Source of the DNA: an uncultured Flavobacteriaceae bacterium
GTDB taxonomy: Bacteria > Bacteroidota > Bacteroidia > Flavobacteriales > Flavobacteriaceae
NCBI GenBank assembly: GCA_947487895.1
Contig: CANKYF010000001.1
Span: forward strand, 62,001-126,000
DNA: 64,000 bases
Direction: 5' to 3'
Numbering within the stretch: the first letter of the stretch is position 1; each line of letters begins with the position of its first letter. Below, piece after piece: positions 53,930 to 63,121 of the stretch. The notes under the pieces are model-generated. The model was given only the letters and a program-made list of their open reading frames with translations, was not told where the DNA came from and did not search any database. Both the position numbers and the translations under genes were made by a program.

Positions 53930-55573
53930 ATGAACAACATTGATATTATAGTCATTTTAGTATTTACCGCATTAGTTTTTATATGTGGTATGAGTTTTTC
54001 AAAAGCAGGGAAAAACATGAAATCATATTTTGCTGCAGGAGGAGCTCTGCCTTGGTGGATGAGTGGTTTATCTTTATTTATGAGCTTCTTTTCAGCTGGT
54101 ACTTTTGTAGTTTGGGGTTCTATTGCCTATTCAAGTGGATGGGTAGCTATTACAGTACAATGGACCATGTGTATTGCAGGTGTAATAATTGGCTTTTTTT
54201 TAGCTCCAAAATGGCAAAAAACGAAAGCTTTAACTGCTGCTGAGTATATAACAAATCGTTTTGGGAAGTCTACTCAAAAAACCTATACCTATATTTTTTT
54301 AGTTATTTCATTGTTTTCTACCGGAGCTTTTTTATACCCAGTAGCTAAAATTGTAGAGGTATCTACAGGTATTCCAATATATACTAGTATCATTTTTTTG
54401 GGAGTGCTTATTCTTATTTACACAGCTGTAGGTGGTCTATGGGCAGTAATTGTTACAGATGTGTTACAATTTATAGTACTTACAGCAGCAGTACTTATTG
54501 TTGTTCCTTTGTCTTTTGATAAGGTTGGTGGTATTAATAATTTTATAGCAAATGCGCCAGATCGCTTTTTTGAGTTTACAAATACGGAGTATACATGGGT
54601 GTTTATGATAGCTTTTGGGCTGTATAATTTGTTCTTTATTGCTGGTAATTGGGCCTATGTACAGCGTTACACAAGTGTAGCAACACCAAAAGATGCAAAA
54701 AAAGTGGGCTGGTTATTTGGAGGGCTTTATGCTATTAGCCCATTAATATGGATGATACCACCAATGATTTATCGTGTATTAAATCCTGAATTAAATCAAT
54801 TAGCAGATGAAGGCGCTTATTTACTTATGTGTAAAGAAGTATTGCCAGTAGGAATGCTTGGTTTAATGTTGGGAGGTATGGTTTTCGCAACATCAAGTTC
54901 TGTAAATACTACGTTAAATATTTCGGCAGGGGTATTAACTAATGATTTGTATAAAAACTTATTTCCAGAAACCAATGATATAAAACTAATGAGAGTTGCA
55001 AAAATAGCAACGGTAATTCTTGGTATATTAACTATAGTTGTAGCCTTATTGGTACCTTATATGGGAGGTATTGTAGAGGTAGTTTTAAGTTTAGGAGCAT
55101 TAACGGGTGGCGCTATGTTTTTACCACCACTTTGGTCGCTATTTTCAAAACACCAAACAGGTAAAACTATTTTATTAGTTACTTCTGTATCATTAGTAGT
55201 TAATTTTTTCTTTAAATTTTTTGCGCCAGATATTATAGGTGTTACCTTAAGTCGTTCTGCAGAGATGGTAGTAGGTATGGGATTACCAATTGCATTAATG
55301 ATTTTGATTGAAATTATACTTGTTAAATCAAAAAGTGATACATCGGCTTATGATGATTATGAGAAAATAAGACAGTTAAAGCTTAGTGATGTAGAGGAAA
55401 AAGTTTCAGAAGGAAATAAAAAAGGAACTAGAGTTATAGGAATAGGTGTGGCTTCTACAGGATTATTAATCTTAATCTTGTCATTTATAGGAGATTCAGG
55501 ACAATTACTGGTAGGAGGAGTAGGATTATCTGTTCTGCTTTTAGGCTTATTCATTATTAAAAAATCTAAATAA
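53930..55573 (+). CDS. Sodium/solute symporter (SSS family) 2
   Basis: An inner-membrane Na+/solute symporter of 547 residues, paralogue of the 50799-52526 protein (SYFAAGGALPWWMSGLSLFMSFFSAGTFVVWGSIAY; VGGLWAVIVTDVLQFIVL). About 13 hydrophobic segments are visible, with a charged cytoplasmic stretch near residues 465-500. It is controlled from the operator-bearing spacer shared with lacI 2 and heads the transcript that continues through the FAD oxidoreductase 28 bp downstream. The solute is unknown; it probably differs from that of symporter 1. Confidence 0.93.
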   Translation: MNNIDIIVILVFTALVFICGMSFSKAGKNMKSYFAAGGALPWWMSGLSLFMSFFSAGTFVVWGSIAYSSGWVAITVQWTMCIAGVIIGFFLAPKWQKTKALTAAEYITNRFGKSTQKTYTYIFLVISLFSTGAFLYPVAKIVEVSTGIPIYTSIIFLGVLILIYTAVGGLWAVIVTDVLQFIVLTAAVLIVVPLSFDKVGGINNFIANAPDRFFEFTNTEYTWVFMIAFGLYNLFFIAGNWAYVQRYTSVATPKDAKKVGWLFGGLYAISPLIWMIPPMIYRVLNPELNQLADEGAYLLMCKEVLPVGMLGLMLGGMVFATSSSVNTTLNISAGVLTNDLYKNLFPETNDIKLMRVAKIATVILGILTIVVALLVPYMGGIVEVVLSLGALTGGAMFLPPLWSLFSKHQTGKTILLVTSVSLVVNFFFKFFAPDIIGVTLSRSAEMVVGMGLPIALMILIEIILVKSKSDTSAYDDYEKIRQLKLSDVEEKVSEGNKKGTRVIGIGVASTGLLILILSFIGDSGQLLVGGVGLSVLLLGLFIIKKSK

Positions 55574-55601
55574 TTATAAAAAAAAATAAAATTGCGTTTT
55601 A

Positions 55602-57881
55602 ATGATTGCTAAAACATTTGATAAAGAGAAAAGGAGTAGTAAAATAGTAGAGTTAGTTTACGATTTTGCTATTACAGGTGGAGGAACAGCAGGAGTGTGT
55701 GCTGCAATTACAGCAGCAAGAAAAGGAACTAAAGTGGTTTTGATTCAGGATCGACCAGTTTTAGGAGGAAATGCATCTTCAGAAGTACGTTTATGGATTT
55801 TAGGAGCAACTTCTCATTTAGGGAATAATAACCGTTGGTCTCGTGAAGGTGGTGTAATAGATGAGATTCTAGTAGAAAATCTAAATAGAAACAAAGAGGG
55901 TAACGCCGTAATTTTTGATACCATTTTGCTTGAAAAAGTTTTAAATGAACAAAACATTACCTTGTTATTGAATACTAGTGTTTATGATGTTGAAAAATAT
56001 AGCGATACAAAAATAGAATCTATAAAAGCATTTAACGCTCAAAATTCTACCGAATATATTGTTAAAGCGCCTTTGTTTTGTGATGCATCTGGTGATGGTA
56101 TTGTAGCCTTTAAGGCAGGAGCAAGTTTTAGAATGGGAGCAGAACCTAAAGAAGAGTTTGGAGAATTATTTGCTCCAGAGAAATCTTATGGAGAGTTATT
56201 AGGACACTCCATGTATTTCTATAGTAAAAATACAGACAAGCCTGTAAAATTTAAAGCACCAAATTTTGCTTTAAAAGATATTACTCAAATTCCTAGATAT
56301 AAAGCTATAGGAAAAGATGATAAAGGGTGTAGATTTTGGTGGTTTGAATACGGTGGTCGTCATGACACCATTCATGATACCGAAGAGATAAAATACGAAT
56401 TATGGAAAGTAATATATGGTGTATGGGATTACATTAAAAACTCAGGAGCGTTTGAGGGTGTAGAAAATATGACCTTAGAATGGGTAGGAACAATTCCTGG
56501 TAAGCGAGAAAGCAGGCGTTTTGAAGGGTTGTATATGATGAAACAACAAGACGTTATTAATCAGCAAGAGTTTGATGATGCTATTGCACATGGAGGTTGG
56601 GCTATAGATTTACACCCTGCAGATGGTGTGTATAGCGAACTTTCTGGTTGTACACAATGGCACTCTAAAGGGATATACCAAATTCCATATCGTTCCTTCG
56701 TAAGTAAAGATATAGACAATTTGTTTTTAGCTGGTCGTATTATAAGTGCTACCCATGTTGCTTTTGGGTCTACACGTGTTATGGCAACCACAGCGTTTTG
56801 TGCGCAAGCTGTAGGTATGGCAGCAGTACTATGTAATAAATTAGGAGTAAAACCAGCCGAGATTTTAAGTGAGGGGCATATAAAAACGCTTCAAAACGAA
56901 TTAAATTTAACCGGACAAAGCATTCCTAAAGTACCAATAAAACCATCAAGTAATCTAATTTCAGAAGCAAGCATAACTACATCATCAACTTTACAACTTT
57001 CTAAAGTCCCTTTTAATGGTGATTGGTTTCCATTAAATATTTCTGCAGCTCAAATGCTTCCGTTAGTAGCAAATCAAAATTATACTATTGAGGTATTGGT
57101 TAAAGCAACAGAAGAAACTACGTTAGAGATACAATTGAGAACTTCAGAAAAAACGGAAAATTATACTCCCGAATTAATCTTAGAAACACAAACTTTTAAT
57201 CTTAAAAAAGGAGAACAAAACATTACAATTTCGTTTTCCAATGGAGTACCACAGCAGCAATATGGTTTTGTTACATTCTTATTAAATACTGCAGTACAGT
57301 TAAAAACGAGTCATACCCGCTATACAGGTGTGCTTTCTGTATTTAATGGGGTAAATAAAGCAGTGTCTAATAACGGTAAACAAACACCTCCTGCAAATAT
57401 TGGAGTAGATGAGTTTGAGTTTTGGACACCACATAGAAGACCTGAAGGTAAAAATATAGCAATGACAATAGCTCCTGCAATTGAAGCATTTAATGTTTCA
57501 AATATAGGAAATGGTTATGTGCGTCCGTATGAAAAGGTAAATGCTTGGGTTGCCGATTTAAATGATGAAAAACCAACAATAAAAGTGGAATGGAAAGAGG
57601 CTAAAACTATTTCAGAAATTAAGTTGTTTTTAGACCCAGATTATGATCACCCAATGGAGTCTACACTTATGGGACACCCAGAAGAAGTTGTGCCTTTCTG
57701 TATTCGTAATTATGTCATAAAGGATTTAGCGGGAGAAGTGCTTCATAAAGTTGAGGGCAATTACCAAACTATTAATGTATTTGTGCCTGAAAAGCCTTTA
57801 AGTTTAAAAGGTTTTGTAGTTGAAGCGGAACATCCATCGGAAGATGTACCTGCATCAATTTTTGAAATATTATGCCAATGA
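55602..57881 (+). CDS. Cytoplasmic FAD-dependent oxidoreductase (PF12831-like) with C-terminal discoidin-like domain
   Basis: A 759-residue protein without signal peptide. The dinucleotide-binding motif G26-G-G-T-A-G31 follows a beta strand (VYDFAITGGG), and RPVLGGNASSEVRLWILGA is typical of the FAD_oxidored family. Later FAD contacts are FCDASGDGIVAFKAGA and LFLAGRIISATHVAFGSTRVMATTAFCAQAVGMAA. The catalytic part ends near 430. The rest is beta-rich; its last 130 residues (about 625-759; IKVEWKEAKTISEIKLFLDPDYDHP) look like a discoidin/F5-8C fold. Family members are common in PULs, but the reaction is not known to me; oxidation of an imported sugar or glycoside is inferred. Confidence 0.85.
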   Translation: MIAKTFDKEKRSSKIVELVYDFAITGGGTAGVCAAITAARKGTKVVLIQDRPVLGGNASSEVRLWILGATSHLGNNNRWSREGGVIDEILVENLNRNKEGNAVIFDTILLEKVLNEQNITLLLNTSVYDVEKYSDTKIESIKAFNAQNSTEYIVKAPLFCDASGDGIVAFKAGASFRMGAEPKEEFGELFAPEKSYGELLGHSMYFYSKNTDKPVKFKAPNFALKDITQIPRYKAIGKDDKGCRFWWFEYGGRHDTIHDTEEIKYELWKVIYGVWDYIKNSGAFEGVENMTLEWVGTIPGKRESRRFEGLYMMKQQDVINQQEFDDAIAHGGWAIDLHPADGVYSELSGCTQWHSKGIYQIPYRSFVSKDIDNLFLAGRIISATHVAFGSTRVMATTAFCAQAVGMAAVLCNKLGVKPAEILSEGHIKTLQNELNLTGQSIPKVPIKPSSNLISEASITTSSTLQLSKVPFNGDWFPLNISAAQMLPLVANQNYTIEVLVKATEETTLEIQLRTSEKTENYTPELILETQTFNLKKGEQNITISFSNGVPQQQYGFVTFLLNTAVQLKTSHTRYTGVLSVFNGVNKAVSNNGKQTPPANIGVDEFEFWTPHRRPEGKNIAMTIAPAIEAFNVSNIGNGYVRPYEKVNAWVADLNDEKPTIKVEWKEAKTISEIKLFLDPDYDHPMESTLMGHPEEVVPFCIRNYVIKDLAGEVLHKVEGNYQTINVFVPEKPLSLKGFVVEAEHPSEDVPASIFEILCQ

Positions 57882-57939
57882 TGAAATAACATGAATTTAA
57901 AAAATGCATTACTTAATTATAGTGTAAACAGATTAAAGC

Positions 57940-58662
57940 ATGAATAATATAAAATATCTCGTCATCATAGTTAGCGTATGTATAGCTAATATCTTTTCAG
58001 AAGTACAGGAAAATTACGGGGAGTTAATTTTTGTTGATGACTTTGAAAGAGTAGAGTCGCAAGAGCTAAAGGATGAGCCTGGGAATAATTGGACAACCAG
58101 TAGCAATAAAACAGCGCCAGGACATAAGCAGGTCGATTTAATAGATGGCACATTGCATGTATGGATGCATAAATCTGCAAACCATGCAACTGCGGTACGT
58201 CATGAGCTTGGGTTTAAAAATGGTTCGGTTGGGTTGAAATTTTTACTTCCCTCTGATCAAGATGAACTAAAGTTGAATTTTGCTGATCTTTCTTTAAAAA
58301 CGGTTTGGGCAGGGCATCTTTTTGATGTGGTCATTAGAACAAATGAAATTGTTTTTGAAGATAGGAAAACAGGAAATATGAATTTAAAAATACGGAAATC
58401 TATATTAGAAAAAAGTTTAACTAAAGAGCAAAAAGAGTTACTTAAATCTAAAATACATAAAACTCCGTACGCATTAGAAAGCAACAAATGGCACGAACTA
58501 TTAATTCATGTTAATAAAAACAAAGTTGAGGTTGAGATTGGAGGAACTAAAGTGGGAGAATTCAAATCAGAAGGCTTTACCCATAATAATAAAGCACTTC
58601 TAAGGTTACTGGTTCCAAATCAGGTATATATAGATGATGTTAAGTTTTGGAAAAGAAAATGA
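57940..58662 (+). CDS. Small exported protein of unknown function, beta-sandwich-like
   Basis: A 240-residue protein with an N-terminal hydrophobic segment (MNNIKYLVIIVSVCIANIFS) that is probably a signal peptide. I do not recognise the family with confidence. The pattern (LIFVDDFERVE, ELGFKNGSVGLKFLLP, KWHELLIHVNKNKVEVEIGGTKVGEF, YIDDVKFWKRK) resembles a concanavalin-like or DUF1080-like beta-sandwich that often binds or cleaves sugars. No catalytic residues can be assigned. Its stop overlaps the GH2 start (ATGA), so the two are translationally coupled. Confidence 0.75.
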   Translation: MNNIKYLVIIVSVCIANIFSEVQENYGELIFVDDFERVESQELKDEPGNNWTTSSNKTAPGHKQVDLIDGTLHVWMHKSANHATAVRHELGFKNGSVGLKFLLPSDQDELKLNFADLSLKTVWAGHLFDVVIRTNEIVFEDRKTGNMNLKIRKSILEKSLTKEQKELLKSKIHKTPYALESNKWHELLIHVNKNKVEVEIGGTKVGEFKSEGFTHNNKALLRLLVPNQVYIDDVKFWKRK

Positions 58663-61600
58663 GAAGTATAGTCTATAAAATATGTTATACTTTATTACTT
58701 GGTTTTGTATTTAATATTAACCTAGGTTGTTCACAGGTGCCTGACGAGTTCACTTTAAACGGTACTTGGAAATTCCATGCTATTTATGGAGAGGGTTCCA
58801 ATTATAGGAATATAAAAGCAACTGAAGATCATATTATAATAGATAATAAGGATGCTAATGTTGAAATTCATGGTGAATGGAAATCTTCTAAAACGGGGAT
58901 TAGGTTTTCTAAATTTTATGGAGAAGACTATTTAAAACATAATTTTCCTGAGAATAATTTAGTTGAAGGAAAGAAAAACGATGATGCCTATTTTAGGTTT
59001 AAACCAGATTTTAAAACGTCTGGATATTATGAAGCATTCACCAAATATCCTTTTGAATCGCATCTTACCGCTCAATATAATGTAAAACATGCAGATGGAA
59101 TCACCACAAAATATGTAAGTCAACGTGTATTTTGTAATGAGTGGGTTAGCCTAGGTATTTATAAATTTGATAGTGCCGATACTAATTATGTAGAACTCAC
59201 TGCCATTGCTGGAGGCACAGTTGCTGCAGATGCAGTATTATTCAAGAAAATTTCTAAAGAGGAGTTTTTAATTGCCAAAGAAGAACCAAAACAGGTGTTT
59301 AAAACTGATTTTGATGATTCTAGTTGGTATGATTTAAGAGTGCCAGGGCACTGGGGAATGATTAATGATTTTTCAAATTACACAGGCATAGGCTGGTATA
59401 GAAAAACTGTTGATATACCCAAAGGTTGGACCAAAGCTCCAGACGAAAGGTATTATTTAAAGTTTGGTGGCGTATATCACCTATCAAAAATATATCTAAA
59501 TGGAACATTTATAGGAAGTAATAGAGGAGGTTTTACACCTTTTGAGTTTGATGTTACAGAAACCATAAATTTTAATGGTAAAAATGTAATTGCAGTTCAA
59601 GTAGATAATAGTGCTATTGTTGGAGCAACTTGGAACTGGGGAGGCATTATAAGAGATGTAACACTCACAAAAAACAAAGATGTTCGTATAGATTACCAAT
59701 ATATTCACGCTGAACCTAATCTTAAAACAGGTACAGCAGGAGTAAAACTAAAGGTGAAAATCGAAAATAGTTCAAACGAAAAAAGAACCATTACAGTAAA
59801 CTCAAAAATAATTGATAAAACGGAGATAGGAGTTTTAAACGGCACTATTGAAATAGAGCCTAATACATCGAAATATATACATTTAGAGGCTTCATTAAAA
59901 CGCGATGAAGTAGAATTATGGCATTTTGATAATCCTAAATTGTACCAAATAGAAACTACAATTTCTGAAGGTAAAACGATCTTAAATAAGCGAAGCGATA
60001 ACTTTGGTATTAGAAAAGTAACACTCACAGATTCTAAATTACTTTTGAATGGAGAGCCAGTGCGTTTAGCTGGATTTAATAGAGTTAGCGAACACCGTTT
60101 TTGGGGGTCTTCAGAACCTTTGGAAGTTCTCGAAAAAGATGTTGACCTTTTGAAAGAAGCAGGAGCAAATTTCATGAGAATCATGCATGGTACTCAAAAT
60201 GAAAAACTCATAGGTTTATGCGATAGAAAAGGTATTTTATTGTTTGAGGAAATAAACGTAAGAGATTTAGATAACGACGAATTTAGAGCCAACTATCAAC
60301 CACTTTCAGAGGTTTCTAATGGAGTGAAAGTGCTTCAAAACCCTGATGAAGAAGTTTTGTATTTAGACCAACCTTATGTTAAAACTTCAACAGAAACAGG
60401 TGTCAAAAAAAACTATCTGTTGTCAAAATATTGGCTAAAAGGGATGATAGAGCGAGACATAAACCACCCAAGTATTATTGGTTGGAGTGTTGGTAATGAG
60501 TTAAATAATCATATGGAGTATGGCAAAGAAGCCATAGCATATGTAAAGAAAGAACTAGACCCTTATAGGTTGGTAACATGTGTGAGTAATTCAGGTCAAA
60601 AAGAACAATATACTCCAGAAACAGACCCTAATACCTATGCAGATTTAATAATGCATAATATGTATCGTTGGCAGGGTGAGCCGCAAGAGATTTTAACCAC
60701 ATTACGTACTAAATGGCCAGATAAACCCATTTTTATTTCAGAATACGGATTTGACCCGTTTCAAACCACATCGCCAAATGCAGATAAAGAGATATTCTCT
60801 GAGTGGATGAACCATTTTAGACATAAAAACGAATTTGTAATTGGTACGTCTATGTGGACCTTTAACGATTACAGAAGTGCTTATGCTGGAACTACAGCAG
60901 AGGAAAATAGAGTTTGGGGTGTTATTACCACATGGCGCGATAAAAGAAGGTTGTTCCATCGTCTTAAAAAGGAGCATGCACCAATTCATGATATTGGAAT
61001 TTCAAATATCGATTTTGAAAAAAATACGGCTGATATTAGTATGCCAATTAAGAGTAGAAGTGATTATCCTAGTCATAATATGGTAGGGTACAAATTGTAT
61101 TATCATTTGAAATTTAAAAATTTGAAAGGTTTCGGTTTAAAAAGCGGTTTTGTTAATCTACCAAACTTAAAACCGGAGGATGCAGAATGGAATGGAAAAA
61201 TAGCATGGGGAGATATATCAGGCGAAATAATAGATATAGAAATAAGCTTGGTTACTCCAACAGGTCATTCAAGGTTTACGAAAGTTTTATCTTTTGAAAA
61301 ACCCTTTAAACCATTGATTTCAGAAGTTATTTTGGGAAACAATTCAGTACGAATCCTTTTTGATAAAGTACCCAATGCTACAGAATATGTTGTGTCATAT
61401 ATTAATGATAAAGGTGAAACCATTACATCACCAAAAACCATTACCAATGTTATAGATGTTGATGGTTTAACCAACGGAAAAACCTACAGTTTTAAGTTAT
61501 TTGCTTTAAATGATAAAGGAATAAGTAAACCTTCGGAAACAAAGCAAGTAACACCAAATAGTAAACCATTACCACCTATAATTTGGGATGCATTTATTGC

Positions 61601-61820
61601 AGATAATAAATTGGTTATTGGATATTCTAGTGATTTTGAAGATGAGGATTATACAGTAGTCTATGGTACATCTAAAGATAATTTAGATAAACATTTTACA
61701 TCTAACGTTAGAGGTATGATGTCTATTGATTTAAATGATGAAAACGATATTTATTTTAAAATAAAGAGGGTTTCTAATACTAAAGAAAGCAATTGGTCTC
61801 AAATTATAAAAGTTAACTAA
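58659..61820 (+). CDS. GH2 family glycoside hydrolase with inserted golvesin-like domain, lipoprotein
   Basis: Predicted lipoprotein glycosidase of 1053 residues (lipobox NLGC24). The ATG at 58659, overlapping the previous stop, gives this signal; the longer TTG start at 58647 does not improve it. The GH2 sugar-binding domain begins (FTLNGTWKFHAIYG) but is interrupted at about 55-197 by a golvesin-like beta-sandwich (IIIDNKDANVEIHGEWKSS, AYFRFKPDFKTSGYYEAF, AGGTVAADAVLF). It then resumes (FDDSSWYDLRVPGHWG, GWYRKT). The barrel holds the acid/base E614 (WSVGNEL) and the nucleophile E695 (FISEYGF). Two FN3-like domains close the protein (about 885-1053). Substrate not readable. Confidence 0.9.
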   Translation: MRSIVYKICYTLLLGFVFNINLGCSQVPDEFTLNGTWKFHAIYGEGSNYRNIKATEDHIIIDNKDANVEIHGEWKSSKTGIRFSKFYGEDYLKHNFPENNLVEGKKNDDAYFRFKPDFKTSGYYEAFTKYPFESHLTAQYNVKHADGITTKYVSQRVFCNEWVSLGIYKFDSADTNYVELTAIAGGTVAADAVLFKKISKEEFLIAKEEPKQVFKTDFDDSSWYDLRVPGHWGMINDFSNYTGIGWYRKTVDIPKGWTKAPDERYYLKFGGVYHLSKIYLNGTFIGSNRGGFTPFEFDVTETINFNGKNVIAVQVDNSAIVGATWNWGGIIRDVTLTKNKDVRIDYQYIHAEPNLKTGTAGVKLKVKIENSSNEKRTITVNSKIIDKTEIGVLNGTIEIEPNTSKYIHLEASLKRDEVELWHFDNPKLYQIETTISEGKTILNKRSDNFGIRKVTLTDSKLLLNGEPVRLAGFNRVSEHRFWGSSEPLEVLEKDVDLLKEAGANFMRIMHGTQNEKLIGLCDRKGILLFEEINVRDLDNDEFRANYQPLSEVSNGVKVLQNPDEEVLYLDQPYVKTSTETGVKKNYLLSKYWLKGMIERDINHPSIIGWSVGNELNNHMEYGKEAIAYVKKELDPYRLVTCVSNSGQKEQYTPETDPNTYADLIMHNMYRWQGEPQEILTTLRTKWPDKPIFISEYGFDPFQTTSPNADKEIFSEWMNHFRHKNEFVIGTSMWTFNDYRSAYAGTTAEENRVWGVITTWRDKRRLFHRLKKEHAPIHDIGISNIDFEKNTADISMPIKSRSDYPSHNMVGYKLYYHLKFKNLKGFGLKSGFVNLPNLKPEDAEWNGKIAWGDISGEIIDIEISLVTPTGHSRFTKVLSFEKPFKPLISEVILGNNSVRILFDKVPNATEYVVSYINDKGETITSPKTITNVIDVDGLTNGKTYSFKLFALNDKGISKPSETKQVTPNSKPLPPIIWDAFIADNKLVIGYSSDFEDEDYTVVYGTSKDNLDKHFTSNVRGMMSIDLNDENDIYFKIKRVSNTKESNWSQIIKVN

Positions 61821-63121
61821 TGAATAAAATAAATATCCATTTTGTTATTATATTTTTTTCAGTGTTATCATCACTGTATGCACAGAATTCGGAAAAGAAT
61901 CAGACATCTATTTTTGAGAATTACGAGCAATTAGATTTGAGTAATTGGAAACTAATATGGCAAGACGAATTTGATTATTCAGATAAAGAATTAGATAAAA
62001 AATGGATTTCGCAAAATGGCCCAACTGAACACGTTTTGGTAGCCTGCAGTCGTTGGAGAGAAAATGCTGTTGTACAAAATGGTATTCTGGAACTTGTTAT
62101 AAAAAAAGAAACAAGAGGAGGGCAGGATTGGACGGCAGGTAATGTTTGGACAAAGAAAACATTTGGTTATGGATACTTTGAGGCTAGGTATAAGTATGCA
62201 GCTGCACCCGCAACTAATAACTCCTTTTGGTTATGGCCCAAATTTAGACTAGCTAAAGGAGAAAAGGCTTGTGAAGTCGATATTAATGAAGGGCACTTTC
62301 CAAGTATCATAAATACAAATGTACATAACTGGACAGATTTTGATACAGCTCCTAGTGGGAGAAAAACACATTCGAGTAATCAGCTACATCATACACTCAC
62401 CGCAGAGCCATTACATGAAATAGAGTTGAAAGAAGTAGTAAATGCCAAAAAAATTAGACTCATTTCATCAACACCCAAATCAATTCAAATAAGCGAATTA
62501 CGCATTTTTGGAACATCAATCAAGAACTTTCCAAATAGCAATAAGCCATTACCTGAATATATCGAAAATTTAGTGGCTAGTAATGATGTTACCATTACAA
62601 CAAACGGAAATAATTCCAATGCTTTAAAGTCAGAACCCAGTTTTGTAGCAGATAATCGTTTAGATACCAGATGGGTATCGAGAAACTCTGGAGATAAGTG
62701 GATAGAATTTGAATGGAATGAAGCTAAAGAAATAAAAAGCATTCAGTTTATAAATGGTTGGCTGCAAAATGATGGCATGTCAAGAAACCTAATAACAGAT
62801 TATAAAATACAAGTGTTTGAAAATAACATTTGGAAAACAATTTATGAATACAATTTATCTGAAACATCAAACTTTGGAGAAGAATATCATACCTATGGTT
62901 TAGAGTGGGATGAAGATTATTTTAAATTCTATTTTGATGGTAAGCTATATAATACAATGCGGAATATGGTTTGTTTTAGCGAAACTAATATCTTGTTTAG
63001 TTTGGCAATTTTAAAAAATAATTATTCAGGCCCTATTACTGATAAATTGATTGGAACAAGCATGAAAATAGATTATGTAAGATATTATAAACCTAAAAAA
63101 GAGAAGCAAATTAAAAATTGA
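61820..63121 (+). CDS. GH16 family hydrolase with discoidin-like domain inserted in the catalytic fold
   Basis: Predicted exported endo-acting galactanase- or carrageenase-type GH16 enzyme of 433 residues. The signal peptide is about 1-21 (ending SLYAQ). The GH16 jelly-roll begins LIWQDEFDYSDKELDKKW and holds the active-site motif E152-V-D154-I-N-E157 (nucleophile E152, acid/base E157). After HSSNQLHH (about 190) the fold is broken by about 155 residues that look like an F5/8C discoidin domain (ATATE-like surface residues, FVADNRLDTRWVSRNSGDKWIEFEW, ITDYKIQVFENNIWKTIYEY). GH16 then resumes at about 352 (FGEEYHTYGLEWDEDYFKFYFDGKLY) and ends in IDYVRYYKP. It overlaps both neighbours by 1 bp. 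Substrate likely a sulfated galactan; the GH16 subfamily is not assigned. Confidence 0.88.
   Translation: MNKINIHFVIIFFSVLSSLYAQNSEKNQTSIFENYEQLDLSNWKLIWQDEFDYSDKELDKKWISQNGPTEHVLVACSRWRENAVVQNGILELVIKKETRGGQDWTAGNVWTKKTFGYGYFEARYKYAAAPATNNSFWLWPKFRLAKGEKACEVDINEGHFPSIINTNVHNWTDFDTAPSGRKTHSSNQLHHTLTAEPLHEIELKEVVNAKKIRLISSTPKSIQISELRIFGTSIKNFPNSNKPLPEYIENLVASNDVTITTNGNNSNALKSEPSFVADNRLDTRWVSRNSGDKWIEFEWNEAKEIKSIQFINGWLQNDGMSRNLITDYKIQVFENNIWKTIYEYNLSETSNFGEEYHTYGLEWDEDYFKFYFDGKLYNTMRNMVCFSETNILFSLAILKNNYSGPITDKLIGTSMKIDYVRYYKPKKEKQIKN

Noticed and set aside
59705-60184. Open frame of 159 codons opposite the second GH2 gene
   Set aside because: It lies wholly inside a well-supported glycosidase gene and has no start context or domain.
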